From positions 434,001-498,000 of the forward strand of contig CAXXPD010000002.1 of assembly GCA_963666415.2 (NCBI GenBank): a DNA stretch of 64,000 nucleotides, in the 5' to 3' direction. Below are positions 45,702-54,989 of the stretch, piece after piece. The position numbers and the translations under genes are program-made. The DNA comes from Bin87 sp963666415 (lineage in GTDB: Bacteria > Chloroflexota > Dehalococcoidia > Lucifugimonadales > UBA3495). The notes below the pieces were generated by a model. That model ran no database searches. It saw nothing but the letters and a program-made list of their open reading frames with translations, and was not told the origin of the DNA. How positions within the stretch are numbered: position 1 is the first letter of the stretch; every line of letters begins with the position of its first letter.

Positions 45702-48239
45702 ATGTCGTTGCAGCCCCAGTTTTCCGAACGCGCACCCGCCGATGGCAACGGCCCCGCCTCTGCCCCCTACTGGGCAGAACCCCGCTCATCGCCCTACTGG
45801 GATGCCGCGGCGCTGGCCGAACACAACCTCGACGCGCCTGAGGCAGTCCGTACCGACGCACCGTCGCCGGCCATCCTGCAAGGACTCAACGAAGCCCAGC
45901 AACAGGCCGTTCTGCACACCGAAGGTCCGCTTCTCATCGTGGCCGGACCCGGCTCCGGCAAAACCCGCGTTATCACCCACCGCATCGCATACCTGGTGGA
46001 GGAGCGCGGCGTGGAGCCGTGGCGCATCCTGGCCGTTACCTTCACCAACAAGGCAGCCAGGGAGATGCGCGACCGGCTCGACCGGCTGTTACTCAGCCGC
46101 AGCGAAGCGGTCACCATGGGCACCTTTCATGCCGTCTGCGCCCGCATCCTGCGCCGCCACGGCGATCGGGTTGGCCTCAGTCCCAACTTCACCATTTACG
46201 ACCAGGATGACCAGATTGACGCCGTAAAATCGGCGATGCGGCTGGCGGAAGTAGACAGCAAGCGTTATTCGCCGCGGGCAATTCTGTCCCGCATCTCGGC
46301 CGCGAAGAGCACGTTGCAAAATGCGCAGCAAATGCGGGAAACGGCCTACTCCGCCGAGGACGAATACGGAGCGCACTGGATCGACGTTTGCTCGCGGGTC
46401 TATCATTATTATGAGGAAGCGCTGACGCTGCAAAACGCCCTGGATTTCGACGACCTGCTGGTGCGCACGGCCAGCTTGCTGCAGCATGAACCCCAGGTTC
46501 AGGCCCAGTACCACGACCGGTACCAATATCTGCTCATTGACGAATTTCAGGACACCAACATCGCCCAGTACCGCCTGGCCCGCCTGCTCACTGGAGCGCA
46601 CCAGAATCTGTGCGTCGTTGGCGACCCCGACCAGAGCATCTACTCCTGGCGCAACGCCGACATTCGCAACATCCTGAGCTTTCAGTCCGACTTTCCCGAC
46701 TGCACGGTGGTCAGCCTCGGCGAGAACTACCGCTCCACGCAGAACATCCTGAACGCCGCCGCCAGCGTGATAGCCGCCAACACCGAACGTATCGAGCGGC
46801 GTCTCTTCACCAGCAATCCGGTGGGCCGGCCCATCACTTTCCACGAGGCTTATAGCGAGGAAGACGAGGCGTTGTGGGCGGCGGACGAGGTTGGCCGGCT
46901 GATCAAGGCCGGTTCGTATCGGGCCGGCGATTGCGCCATTATGTACCGCGTCAACGCCCAGAGCCGCGCCTTTGAAGACCAGTGTATGCGGCAGGGGCTG
47001 CCCTACCGTCTCGTCGGTGGCGTGCGTTTTTATCACCGCAAGGAAATCAAGGACGCAGTGTGCTACCTGCGTGTGGTTTATAACCCGGGCGACGAAGTGA
47101 GCCTGCAGCGGGTCATCAACGTGCCGCCCCGGGGCATCGGCGCCAAAACGGTGCAGCAGTTGAACCGCTACGCCGGCGAGCGCGGCATCACCACCCTGAC
47201 GGCCATGCATCAGATTGCCGCGGCGCGAGCCGAGCATCTGCCTTGCCCGATCGACGTAACCGCCCGCGCCGCCAAGTCCATTGCCGACCTTGCCGTGTCC
47301 TTTGAACGGCTAACCACCGCATCACGCGAGTTGCCGGTAGCCGACCTGCTTGACCGGGTGCTGGATCTCTCCGGACTGGCCCGCCAGATCCAGGCTGATG
47401 AGGACCGCGAGGAACGTTGGGACAACGTGCAGGAACTGCGCGGGCTGGCCGAAGATTACGGCCCGTCCCCTGAAGCCGACGGACTCGGCGCGTTTCTGGA
47501 ACGCGTTTCGCTGGTATCCGACGTGGACAGCTACGAGCAGTCGGACGATGCGCTCACCCTCATCACGCTGCACCAGGCCAAGGGTCTGGAGTTTCCGGTG
47601 GTGATGATGGCCGGCATGGAAGAAGGGCTGCTGCCGCACAGTCGGTCGTTGGACACCATCAAAGAGATAGAAGAAGAGCGGCGCCTCTGCTACGTGGGCA
47701 TGACCCGCGCCAAAGAACGATTGTATTTGCTGCGGGCGTTCCGCCGACGTTTTCCGTCCAACGGAGGCGTCTCCTTGCCATCGCGCTTCCTGCAGGACAT
47801 ACCCGACGACGTGCTGGCTTCAGCAGCGTTGGACCGACCGCCTGGCTCCCGCGCCGATGTGCACCCGCTGAATCCGTCCCGCCCCAGCCGCAACGAAGAT
47901 GCGGTTATCGGCGGCGCCTGGAGCACTGCTCGGCGGGAATCGCGGACGCGCCTCGGCGACAGTGGAGACGGTGCGACCGGCGCTGCTACCCGCGGTCGTC
48001 TGCGCGGCAACATCGACGAAAAGCTCACCGAATGGACTGCCAGCCGGTCGGTGCGGCCCAGCGAGCCCGAGCGCATCCCGCTGGGCGTCGGCGAAATCGT
48101 GCGCCATCCCGTGTTTGGAGAAGGCGTAGTGCAGGAGGTCCAGGGCAGCGGCGACGATGAACAAGCCTCAATAAACTTCGCCAACGGCATCGGCCTGAAG
48201 CGCCTGCTGGTTTCCATCGCCCCCCTGCAACGCGGCTGA
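45702..48239 (+). CDS. pcrA: UvrD/PcrA/Rep superfamily I DNA helicase
   Basis: 845 residues; ATG 45702 chosen for the TATAAT box just upstream. After an unconserved ~55-residue N-terminal extension: LNEAQQQAVLHTEGPLLIVA, Walker A AGPGSGKT at 81-88, TFTNKAAREM, LIDEFQDTN, VVGDPDQSIYSWRNAD, GENYRSTQ, TLHQAKGLEFPVVMM, and LCYVGMTRAKERLYL. A C-terminal Tudor-like segment (GEIVRHPVFGEGVVQEVQG) is typical of PcrA. A 3'-5' helicase in repair and plasmid or fork processing. The only undamaged host gene in the 39-55 kb IS region. Confidence 0.93.
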   Translation: MSLQPQFSERAPADGNGPASAPYWAEPRSSPYWDAAALAEHNLDAPEAVRTDAPSPAILQGLNEAQQQAVLHTEGPLLIVAGPGSGKTRVITHRIAYLVEERGVEPWRILAVTFTNKAAREMRDRLDRLLLSRSEAVTMGTFHAVCARILRRHGDRVGLSPNFTIYDQDDQIDAVKSAMRLAEVDSKRYSPRAILSRISAAKSTLQNAQQMRETAYSAEDEYGAHWIDVCSRVYHYYEEALTLQNALDFDDLLVRTASLLQHEPQVQAQYHDRYQYLLIDEFQDTNIAQYRLARLLTGAHQNLCVVGDPDQSIYSWRNADIRNILSFQSDFPDCTVVSLGENYRSTQNILNAAASVIAANTERIERRLFTSNPVGRPITFHEAYSEEDEALWAADEVGRLIKAGSYRAGDCAIMYRVNAQSRAFEDQCMRQGLPYRLVGGVRFYHRKEIKDAVCYLRVVYNPGDEVSLQRVINVPPRGIGAKTVQQLNRYAGERGITTLTAMHQIAAARAEHLPCPIDVTARAAKSIADLAVSFERLTTASRELPVADLLDRVLDLSGLARQIQADEDREERWDNVQELRGLAEDYGPSPEADGLGAFLERVSLVSDVDSYEQSDDALTLITLHQAKGLEFPVVMMAGMEEGLLPHSRSLDTIKEIEEERRLCYVGMTRAKERLYLLRAFRRRFPSNGGVSLPSRFLQDIPDDVLASAALDRPPGSRADVHPLNPSRPSRNEDAVIGGAWSTARRESRTRLGDSGDGATGAATRGRLRGNIDEKLTEWTASRSVRPSEPERIPLGVGEIVRHPVFGEGVVQEVQGSGDDEQASINFANGIGLKRLLVSIAPLQRG

Positions 48240-48323
48240 TCCGCTCCATCGGCGTTACGCTACCCGCTAAAATGGTCGTTAACAAAAAGTTCCCCGCGCA
48301 TAACGTCCACCCTCAGCGCAATG

Positions 48324-48354
48324 TTGTACATTCGTTGGCATTTTCGTCTATAAT
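48324..48354 (+). promoter_or_regulatory. Candidate promoter of the peptide-binding protein gene
   Basis: TTGTAC (48324-48329), 19-base spacer, perfect TATAAT (48349-48354). It leaves an ~80-base leader ending in AGGAGGG (48431-48437), 6 bases before a TTG start at 48444. The gene it serves is now broken by insertions. Confidence 0.5.
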
Positions 48355-48482
48355 CCGCGTCGGAGCATCGGCAGGTGTTATCTGTCGGTTGCTAATGGGA
48401 ATTGACCGCGATCCGATTGAGTCCTAATTCAGGAGGGACGAATTTGTTTAAGCCAACCATCTTGCTAGGTTCTGTTGACATT

Positions 48483-49243
48483 TCACCGTAGCCAGATGAG
48501 AGCGGCGGTGAAGTGCAGGAAGCCCAGGTATCTGGTGTCCAGCTTCTCAAACCGGGAGAAGATCCGGCGATAGTGCTTGATCTTGTTGATGAAGCATTCG
48601 ACCAGATGACGCTCCCGGTACAGATGCCGGTCATAGTCGGCGGGTGCCTTGCGGTTCGAGCGGGGCGGAATGACCGGCATCATACCCAGTTCCAGGATGT
48701 GTCGGCGAAACTCCTGGGCATCGTACCCTTTGTCGGCCAGTACGTGCTCGCCAGCATAACCGGCGATCAATTCCTCCGCCTGGGTGATGTCGTGCTGTTG
48801 CCCGCCGGTCAGGATGAATCGCAAGGGGTTGCCCAAGCCGTCCACGCTCACGTGAATCTTGGTGCTGAACCCGCCGCGGCTCCGGCCCAGGGCCTGGGCC
48901 GCCTGGCCACCTTTTTTGGGGGAGCTCCCGCCGCGCAAGGGTGCGCCCGGACCACCGTGCTGACGATGATCAGGTATTCCAGATCCGCGTCGTCGCAGAA
49001 ATGTTGATGCATTTGTGCCCAGACGCCTTGGTCAGTCCAACGGGCGAATCGTTTGTAGACGCTGTTCCAGTTCCCGTATTCGGCTGGCAGCAGTCGCCAT
49101 TGGGCCCCAGAGCGGTTAATCCATAAGACGGCCTCGACAAAACGCCGGCAATCCGCTTCCTGGCCAACGTACAGGCCGGTGCAGCCACGCAAGAAATCGA
49201 GAATCCTAGCCCACTGTTCTGGTGATAATCTGATGTTTGACAT
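48483..49243 (-). CDS. IS5-family transposase, two frames joined by -1 frameshift
   Basis: First frame from 49243: MSNIRLSPEQWARILDFLRG, RRFVEAVLWINRSGAQWRLL, WNSVYKRFARWTDQGVWAQ (DUF4096-type N-terminus). Second frame ending at 48483: QALGRSRGGFSTKIHVSVD, ADKGYDAQEFR (Asp), RERHLVECFINKIKHYRRI (Glu). The frames overlap across A AAA AAG (complement of 48911-48917), a classic -1 slippery heptamer, so the fusion product is probably made by programmed frameshifting and the gene may be functional. Confidence 0.85.
48911..48917 (-). promoter_or_regulatory. Ribosomal -1 slippery heptamer in IS5
   Basis: On the minus strand A AAA AAG falls in phase with the first frame (CCA AAA AAG); slipping back one base gives CCC AAA AAA GGT, the second frame. 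I did not establish a downstream stimulatory structure, though the following GC-rich sequence could form one. Confidence 0.6.
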
Positions 49244-49277
49244 ACGGCCATTATAATCAAATGTCAACACGCCCTAA

Positions 49278-50698
49278 TACTACAGTCGCACATATGATGC
49301 CAGAAGTTTGAGGCGGCGTTGATAATGACAACGCTGGGCTCTGGCCTGATGTCGGCGTCTCCACCGAGACCAGGCCAACACCAAATCCACCGGGAGGGAG
49401 GGCGTCCAGACCAGCCGGCAGAGCAATCGGCGCACCTCGGGCACCGTCATCGGTATCAGCCCTTCCTCCCCTTCGAGGCAGCCCCCTTTTTACCCGATCC
49501 CCCCTGGGCCGCCTGATGCCGAGCCACCGCCAGAAAGGCCTGGGCCAGCATGGCCAGGGTGATGTGCCGGCGCCAGCCGTCCCACTTGCGCACTTCATAC
49601 TGGTCCAGCCCCACCTGGCCTTTGGCCTCCTCAAAGCATTCCTCGATGGCCCAGCGGGCGCCAGCTATCCTCACCAGTTCCTCCAGGGTGGTTCCTTCGA
49701 GGCCAAAGCACACGTAATAGGCCAACTCCCCTGGCTTGGTGACGCTGCGCCGGGCCAGCAGCCAGTAGCCCTTGCCCGGTTCCTTCAGGGGCCGTAGCTC
49801 CACCCTGGCCCAATCGTAAACCCTGGGACCCTTGGCGCCATCGCCCGCGCTGCGCCGTTGCCAATGCGATGCATCAACCAGCGCAGCTAACCGGTCCGCC
49901 CTCACTTGGCGGGGGCCCTTTTCCGGCCAGACCCACAGCTGCTCGTTGCTCTTGATGGCCAGCACGTGGGACATCCCTTTCTGCTCCAGCCACATCCGCA
50001 GGCGGCGGTCGCTGCCGTAGACCGCATCCCCAGTAACCCAGGCAAAGGGAACTCCCGCTTCCAGCGCCCGTTCCAGCATCTCCTGGGCTAACCGGGGCTT
50101 GGTCCGAAAGGAAACATCTCCCGGAACTCCGGCCTCCTTCCTCCGCTCCCAGTCCTCAGCCCATACTTGAGGCAGATACAGTTCTCGGTCCAGCAGGGTT
50201 CTTCCCCTGGCGCCAGCGTAGGCCAGAAATACCCCGATCTGACAGTTTTCAATCCGCCCCGCCGTGCCGCTGTACTGCCGCTGCACTCCCACCGACTTGC
50301 TCCCCTTCTTGAGGAAGCCGGTCTCGTCCACCACCAGCACCCCGTCGGCGGCGCCCAGCTGCTCGACCACGTAGTCCCTGAGGTCATCGCGAACCAGGTC
50401 CGCATCCCAGCGATAGGTGGACAGCAGGCGCTGCACCCCGTCGGGTGTGGCATCCCCCGCCTGCTCCGCCAGTTGCCACCCGTTCTTGCGCTCGACCGAG
50501 CTGACCAGTCCCCGCAAGTAGTCCAGTACCCGCCGGCGAGGCTCAGGGCGCCGGCACCGTCCGGCAATGCTGGAATGAACCTGCTCAATCCCTTCGGCCC
50601 AGTGGGCCACTTCCGCCAGTTCCTCTTCACGCGCCGTCACCGCCGCACCCCCTCACCGGATAATGGCCTATTTTACCCCCTAATATGCGACTGTAGTA
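49278..50698 (-). mobile_element. IS701-family element
   Basis: 1421 bp with terminal inverted repeats TACTACAGTCGCA (one mismatch just inside). Flanked by CTAA (49274-49277) and CTAG (50699-50702), a near-perfect 4-bp duplication. It lies directly beside IS5, both at the same CTA of the binding-protein gene. Confidence 0.88.
49456..50640 (-). CDS. IS701-family transposase
   Basis: 394 residues. VLVVDETGFLKKGSKSVGVQ (first Asp), WVTGDAVYGSDRRLRMWLEQ (second Asp), and RWAIEECFEEAKGQVGLDQY (Glu) are hallmark IS701 blocks. The gene appears intact. GTG/ATG start near 50640. Confidence 0.93.
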   Translation of the reverse strand: MTAREEELAEVAHWAEGIEQVHSSIAGRCRRPEPRRRVLDYLRGLVSSVERKNGWQLAEQAGDATPDGVQRLLSTYRWDADLVRDDLRDYVVEQLGAADGVLVVDETGFLKKGSKSVGVQRQYSGTAGRIENCQIGVFLAYAGARGRTLLDRELYLPQVWAEDWERRKEAGVPGDVSFRTKPRLAQEMLERALEAGVPFAWVTGDAVYGSDRRLRMWLEQKGMSHVLAIKSNEQLWVWPEKGPRQVRADRLAALVDASHWQRRSAGDGAKGPRVYDWARVELRPLKEPGKGYWLLARRSVTKPGELAYYVCFGLEGTTLEELVRIAGARWAIEECFEEAKGQVGLDQYEVRKWDGWRRHITLAMLAQAFLAVARHQAAQGGSGKKGAASKGRKG

Positions 50699-50707
50699 CT
50701 AGGCGTC

Positions 50708-52072
50708 GGTAGTGTCCCGTCAAGTAGTGTAAAAGCGCGTCATCCCTTTTGATGTTGATCAGGCCGCTGCGTCCAGCATATTGGGCTCCGGCAGTGCCTC
50801 GTTGCCGGCGGCGTTGGGGATGGTGAGGTAGCGGCGGGCTTCGGCCCATTCGTCGTGTTGCTCGGCCAGCACCGCGCCCACCAGGCGCCGCGCCGACGGC
50901 CGGTTGGGGAAAATGCCCACCACGTCAGTCCGGCGCCTTATCTCCCGGTTCAGCCGTTCCTGCGGGTTGTTGGACCACAGCTTCTGCCAGTGGGCCACTG
51001 GGAAGGCCGTGAAGGCCAGGATGTCCGGCGCGGCATCCCGCCAGCAGCTCGGCCACCTGGGCAAAGGGCTCCCGGAGTTGTTCCACCACTCGGTCCAATT
51101 GGCCGTGGACCTCGGCGGGAGACAGTTGCTGGTAGATGGTGCGGACCATGGTGGCCAGGCCGGGTTGGGCACGCTTGGGCACTCGGGTGAGCAGGTTGGC
51201 CATGAAGTGGGTGCGGCAGCGCTGCCAGCTGGCCCCAGTGAACACCGCGGCGATGGCGTTCTTCAGCCCCTGGTGGGCATCGGAGGTTACCAGCTCCACC
51301 CCGCTGAGGCCCCGAGCGGTCAGCGACCGCAGGAAGGCCAGCCAGAAGGCGCCGTCCTCGCTGGCGCCCACGTCCATACCCAGGATCTCACGCTGCCCTT
51401 CGGCATTGACCCCCGTCGCCACCACCACGCAGACGTTGACGATGCGACCGCCCTCCCGCACCTTCTGGGTCAGGCCGTCCAGCCACACGTAGGGGTAGGG
51501 ACCATCGTCCAGGGGCCGACCCAGGAAACTGTCCACCACTTCGTCCAGTTGCTGGCAGATGCGCGACACCTGGCTGCTGGAGATGCCGTCGCAGCCCAGG
51601 GCCTTGATCAGATCGTCCACCCGACGGGTGGAGACGCCCTCCACGTAGGCCTGCTGGATGACGGCCAGCAGAGCCTTCTCGCTGCGCCGCCGCGGTTCCA
51701 GCAGGCTGGGGAAGTAGCTGCCTTCCCGCAGCTTGGGAATGTGCAACTCCATGGTGCTCACCCGGGTGTCCCAGGTGCGGTTGCGGTACCCATTGCGGTA
51801 GGTGACCCGCTCCGGGCTGCGTTCGCCGTGCTGGGCGCCGATCTGGGCGGAAACCTCGGCGTCCATGATGCCGTCCACCAGGACCCGCAGTGCTTCCCGC
51901 AGAAAGTCCACGTCTCCGTCCATACCACGCTTGCGTAATAATTCCAAAAGATCCATTCTTTGCTTGACCACCGTCGTTCTCCTTGGTTGGGTTGTGACTT
52001 CCGATCAAGGATGACGCGGTGGTCAGCTTTTTGCTACACCGATGCTTTTACACCACCTACCGGTACTCTACT
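50708..52072 (-). mobile_element. IS256-family element, copy 2
   Basis: 1365 bp, close to copy 1 but with diverged bases at its transposase-start end. Perfect 8-bp duplication TAGGCGTC (50700-50707 and 52073-52080), which lies within codons 8-10 of the binding-protein gene. Confidence 0.93.
50759..51971 (-). pseudogene. IS256-family transposase, frameshifted
   Basis: Same protein as copy 1, but one extra C in a CCC run at about 51037-51039 shifts the frame: after QVAELLA the product reads GCRAGHPGLHG instead of DAAPDILAFTA. The catalytic Glu block (NPQERLNREIRR) lies beyond the shift, so the element is inactive unless complemented by copy 1. Confidence 0.9.
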
Positions 52073-52397
52073 TAGGCGTCTCCGCGTCATTGCTGCTGGC
52101 TTTCGCCGTCGCTTGTGGCGGCACTGGACAGGCACCAGCATCTGACGCGCCGGCGGCTGAACAACCGACATCCGCTCCGGCGAGCGCATCGCAACCCACC
52201 GCTCCCGAAGCCACCCAACCGTCGCAGCCGGCCGTTACCGCAATAGTGGCGACGGCTACTCCGCGGCCCACCAACACCCCATCGGCGGCGCAGGAATCCC
52301 TGGCCATCGGCGGTCGTCTCAAGATCGCCATAACACCCCCGGTGCAGGAATTGGTGCGCGGCTGGCTGGGGTAACTGTTCAGCAACTGTGTTTGATG

Positions 52398-53360
52398 TCA
52401 AGAGGAAGTAACGACGATTGCCGGAGTGATGTCCCTCCAGGATGAGCGCTGCTTGAGCATGGCGTTGAGGATGACGAGCAGCTTGCGCATGCAAGCGACC
52501 AGAGCCAGCTTCTTCGGCTTACCGGCGGCCAGCAGCCGCTGGTAGAAGTCCCGGATGACGGGATTGAAGCGAGTGGCAGCCAGCGTCCCCATGTACAAGA
52601 CAGCTCGGACCCGGGAGCGTCCGCCCCAGACGTGCCGTTTGCCCCGCATGGCGCCGCGGTCGCGGTTGAAGGGAGCCACGCCCACCAGTGCGGCGATCTG
52701 ACGACGGTCAAGGGTGCCCAACTCGGGCAGGTTGGCCAGCAGCGTGAGGGAGAGTTGCTCACCCACGCCGGGAACGGTGCGCAGGAGGTCGTCCTTCTCC
52801 CGCCACACCGGACTCTGCCGGAGCATCGGTCGCAGGCCTTGGTCAAGGTCGTTTAGATCCTGCTCCAACCAGGTGATGTGGGCCGCAATGCGGGGACGGA
52901 CGGCGCTGGTGGCGGCGCCGAGGCGGTTCTTCTCCGAGACCAGCATCGTCATCACCTGCTGCCTCCGGGCAGTGAGGGAGTTGAGCTCCTGGGTTTCGGC
53001 GTCGCGCAGAGGACGCACGGGGGGCTGGATCGCCTCAGCAAAGTGGGCCAGCACGGCGGCGTCCAGGGCGTCGGTCTTGGCCAACTTCCCAGTAGCCCTG
53101 GCGAAGTCCCGCACCTGGCGCGGGTTGACGACGACCACCGGCAGTGCCTCGGCGGCCAGAGCAGCCACCAGCGGTAGTTCCAGGCCGCCCGGAGCCTCCA
53201 GCAGCACCAATGACGGTCCGAGGGTCTTCATCTCGGAAACCAACTGCGGGATTCCTGCTTCGTCGCGGGGAACCTCCCATCTCTCGCCCGTGGGCCGGAC
53301 GGCAACGTCCACCTTGGCCTTTGCGACGTCAATGCCTACGTAGATTCCTTCTTGCCCCAT
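52398..53360 (-). CDS. IS110-family DEDD recombinase
   Basis: 320 residues. N-terminal RuvC-like DEDD domain: IYVGIDVAKAKVDVAV (Asp), LVLLEAPGGLELPLV (Glu), KTDALDAAVLAHFA (Asp pair). C-terminal Transposase_20 domain: LLRTVPGVGEQLSLTLLANL, and GVAPFNRDRGAMRGKRHVWG with a later Ser-containing segment. In this family the protein acts with an RNA made from the element's own non-coding end. Confidence 0.94.
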   Translation of the reverse strand: MGQEGIYVGIDVAKAKVDVAVRPTGERWEVPRDEAGIPQLVSEMKTLGPSLVLLEAPGGLELPLVAALAAEALPVVVVNPRQVRDFARATGKLAKTDALDAAVLAHFAEAIQPPVRPLRDAETQELNSLTARRQQVMTMLVSEKNRLGAATSAVRPRIAAHITWLEQDLNDLDQGLRPMLRQSPVWREKDDLLRTVPGVGEQLSLTLLANLPELGTLDRRQIAALVGVAPFNRDRGAMRGKRHVWGGRSRVRAVLYMGTLAATRFNPVIRDFYQRLLAAGKPKKLALVACMRKLLVILNAMLKQRSSWRDITPAIVVTSS

Positions 53361-53393
53361 GATTGCCTCCTATGAAGTCCCAGTGGAGTACTG

Positions 53394-53556
53394 GCCCGTT
53401 CTTGCACGATGCGGGCTCGATTCGGCCCAGGCAACTGTTCGGGCTCTTTGGGGACGGGTGCGGCGACCCTCGCTGAACAACGGTCTTTGATGACCAAGAC
53501 TTGATCGGTCTGCCGCACCCACTCCACCTCTGTGAAGTCCTCATTCAACATACAAG
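53394..53556 (-). ncRNA. Predicted IS110 bridge RNA
   Basis: Two internal-loop hairpins read on the minus strand. Target loop (53520-53456): outer stem GGGTGCGGC/GCCGCACCC, inner GACC/GGTC, apical GGTC/GACC; the left side holds CAAGTCT (53503-53497) and the right side TGTTCAG (53479-53473). The actual target in element orientation is CAAGT-CT-GAACA, so the left guide equals its left half plus core and the right guide is complementary to core plus right half. Donor loop (53444-53394): stems GCCCG/CGGGC and GGGC/GCCC, with ACAGTTGC matching the element's right end before the core and CGTGCAAG pairing with CTTGTATG at its left end (two G-T wobbles). Confidence 0.8.
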
Positions 53557-53633
53557 ACTTGGTGAAGTAAATTGGCCGAAGGCGGGCTGCCAGACGCTGG
53601 CACGGGTGGCGGTGGTTATGTCATATAGAGGGA

Positions 53634-54989
53634 GTGGATACTGAGAGTGACCTGACCACCGCCAGTCGCGATGTTCTCATCGCCATCATCGCCCAACTAC
53701 AGGCCACCGTTCTGGAACAGCAGCGGGTGATTGTACGGCTGGAGCGGCGGGTTGCCGAACTGGAAGGCCAGGCGAAACCGGGCGGCCCGCCCCGAATGCC
53801 CGGCCTCAAGTCCAGTTCGGGCCGCCCGCCGCCAGCGCAGCAGCAGCCCAGCAAGCAGCGACGCCACGGCTTCGCCCGCCGGCGCATGACACCGACCCAT
53901 CGGGTGGAGCACGTGGTGGAGAACTGTCCCGATTGCGGGACGCACCTGACTGGCGGCTGGGTCCAGCGCACCCGGGAAGTCATCGAGTTGCCGGTGGTTC
54001 CGGTGCAAGTCACCGAGCATGTCTGCATCGCCAGGACCTGCCCAGCGTGTCGACGCCGCTGCATACCCCCAGCACAACTGGACGGCGTGGCACTGGGGCG
54101 CCAACGCCTGGGCGTCAACCTGATCAGCCGCATTGCCACGTTGCGGGAAGAAGGGCGGCTGCCGATCCGCAGCATCCAGTGGTATCTGCGCACCGTCCAT
54201 CAGCTGCGCCTCAGCGTGGGGGCCATCGTGAGCGCCATTCACCAGACCGCGCAACAGGCCCAACCAGCGGTGGCTGGGATTGTGGACCGCATCCGCGCCA
54301 GCCCAGTGGTCCACGCCGACGAAACCGGCTGGCGCCAGAATGGGAACAACGGTTACGTCTGGACTTTCAGCACCCCCACCGAGCGCTACTTCCTGCGGCG
54401 GGGTCGGGGCAAGGCGGTGGTGGACGAGGCGCTGAGCGAGTCGTTCTCCGGAGTGCTGGTCAGCGATTTCTACGCCGCCTACCACCATTACGATGGCCCC
54501 AAGCAACGGTGCTGGGCCCACCTGTTGCGGGACATCCACGACCTGGTGGCGCTCTACCCCAAGGACACCGCGCTGGCCCAGTGGGCCGCGGCAGTCCATC
54601 AGCTCTATGTCGAGGCCAGGTCTTTCACCCATCCTCAGGCACAACGACGGCGCACCGCTCAACTGGCCTGGGAGCGGCAGCTGCTGGTCATCTGCCAGCC
54701 CTTCCTGGCTGACCCGCTAGCTCTGCGGGGCCGGCTGTGCCGGCGCATTGAGCGCCACATCAAGGAACTCTTCGTCTTCGTGGCCGAACCGGACGTGCCG
54801 TCGGACAACAACCCCGCCGAGCGCAGCCTGCGCCATGTGGTTATCAGCCGCAAGATCAGCGGGGGCACCCGGTCGGAACGTGGTACCGAGAGCAAGATGA
54901 CGCTGGCATCGGTCTTCGGCACCTGGCGCGCACGAGGCCTGAACCCCCTCGCCGCCTGCCGCCAACTGCTCACTTCCCCTCAAATCTGA
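53634..54989 (+). CDS. IS66-family transposase (diverged copy)
   Basis: 451 residues, GTG start. CPDCGTHLTGG and CPACRRRC zinc region, HADETGWRQNGNNGYVWTF, VSDFYAAYHHYDG and VPSDNNPAERSLRHVVISR. Intact; IS110 sits upstream of it, in the non-coding left end, and may separate it from its native promoter. Confidence 0.93.
   Translation: MDTESDLTTASRDVLIAIIAQLQATVLEQQRVIVRLERRVAELEGQAKPGGPPRMPGLKSSSGRPPPAQQQPSKQRRHGFARRRMTPTHRVEHVVENCPDCGTHLTGGWVQRTREVIELPVVPVQVTEHVCIARTCPACRRRCIPPAQLDGVALGRQRLGVNLISRIATLREEGRLPIRSIQWYLRTVHQLRLSVGAIVSAIHQTAQQAQPAVAGIVDRIRASPVVHADETGWRQNGNNGYVWTFSTPTERYFLRRGRGKAVVDEALSESFSGVLVSDFYAAYHHYDGPKQRCWAHLLRDIHDLVALYPKDTALAQWAAAVHQLYVEARSFTHPQAQRRRTAQLAWERQLLVICQPFLADPLALRGRLCRRIERHIKELFVFVAEPDVPSDNNPAERSLRHVVISRKISGGTRSERGTESKMTLASVFGTWRARGLNPLAACRQLLTSPQI

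Larger units (their letters stand above)
48468..49273 (-). mobile_element. IS5-family element (IS427-like)
   Basis: 806 bp. Ends GGTTCTGTTGACATTT and (inverted) GGCGTGTTGACATTT. CTA on both sides (48465-48467 and 49274-49276) is a plausible target duplication. It interrupts the binding-protein gene after codon 8. Two overlapping transposase frames with a slippery site. Confidence 0.82.
52383..53556 (-). mobile_element. IS110-family element
   Basis: 1174 bp inserted in the left end of IS66 copy 3: comparison with copies 1 and 2 places the join between TTCAG and ACTTGG. No terminal inverted repeats and no long target duplication, as expected for IS110; only the dinucleotide AG (CT in element orientation) is present at both junctions. 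In element orientation there are ~196 non-coding bases before the recombinase gene and only ~15 after it, the IS110-subgroup layout. Confidence 0.92.
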
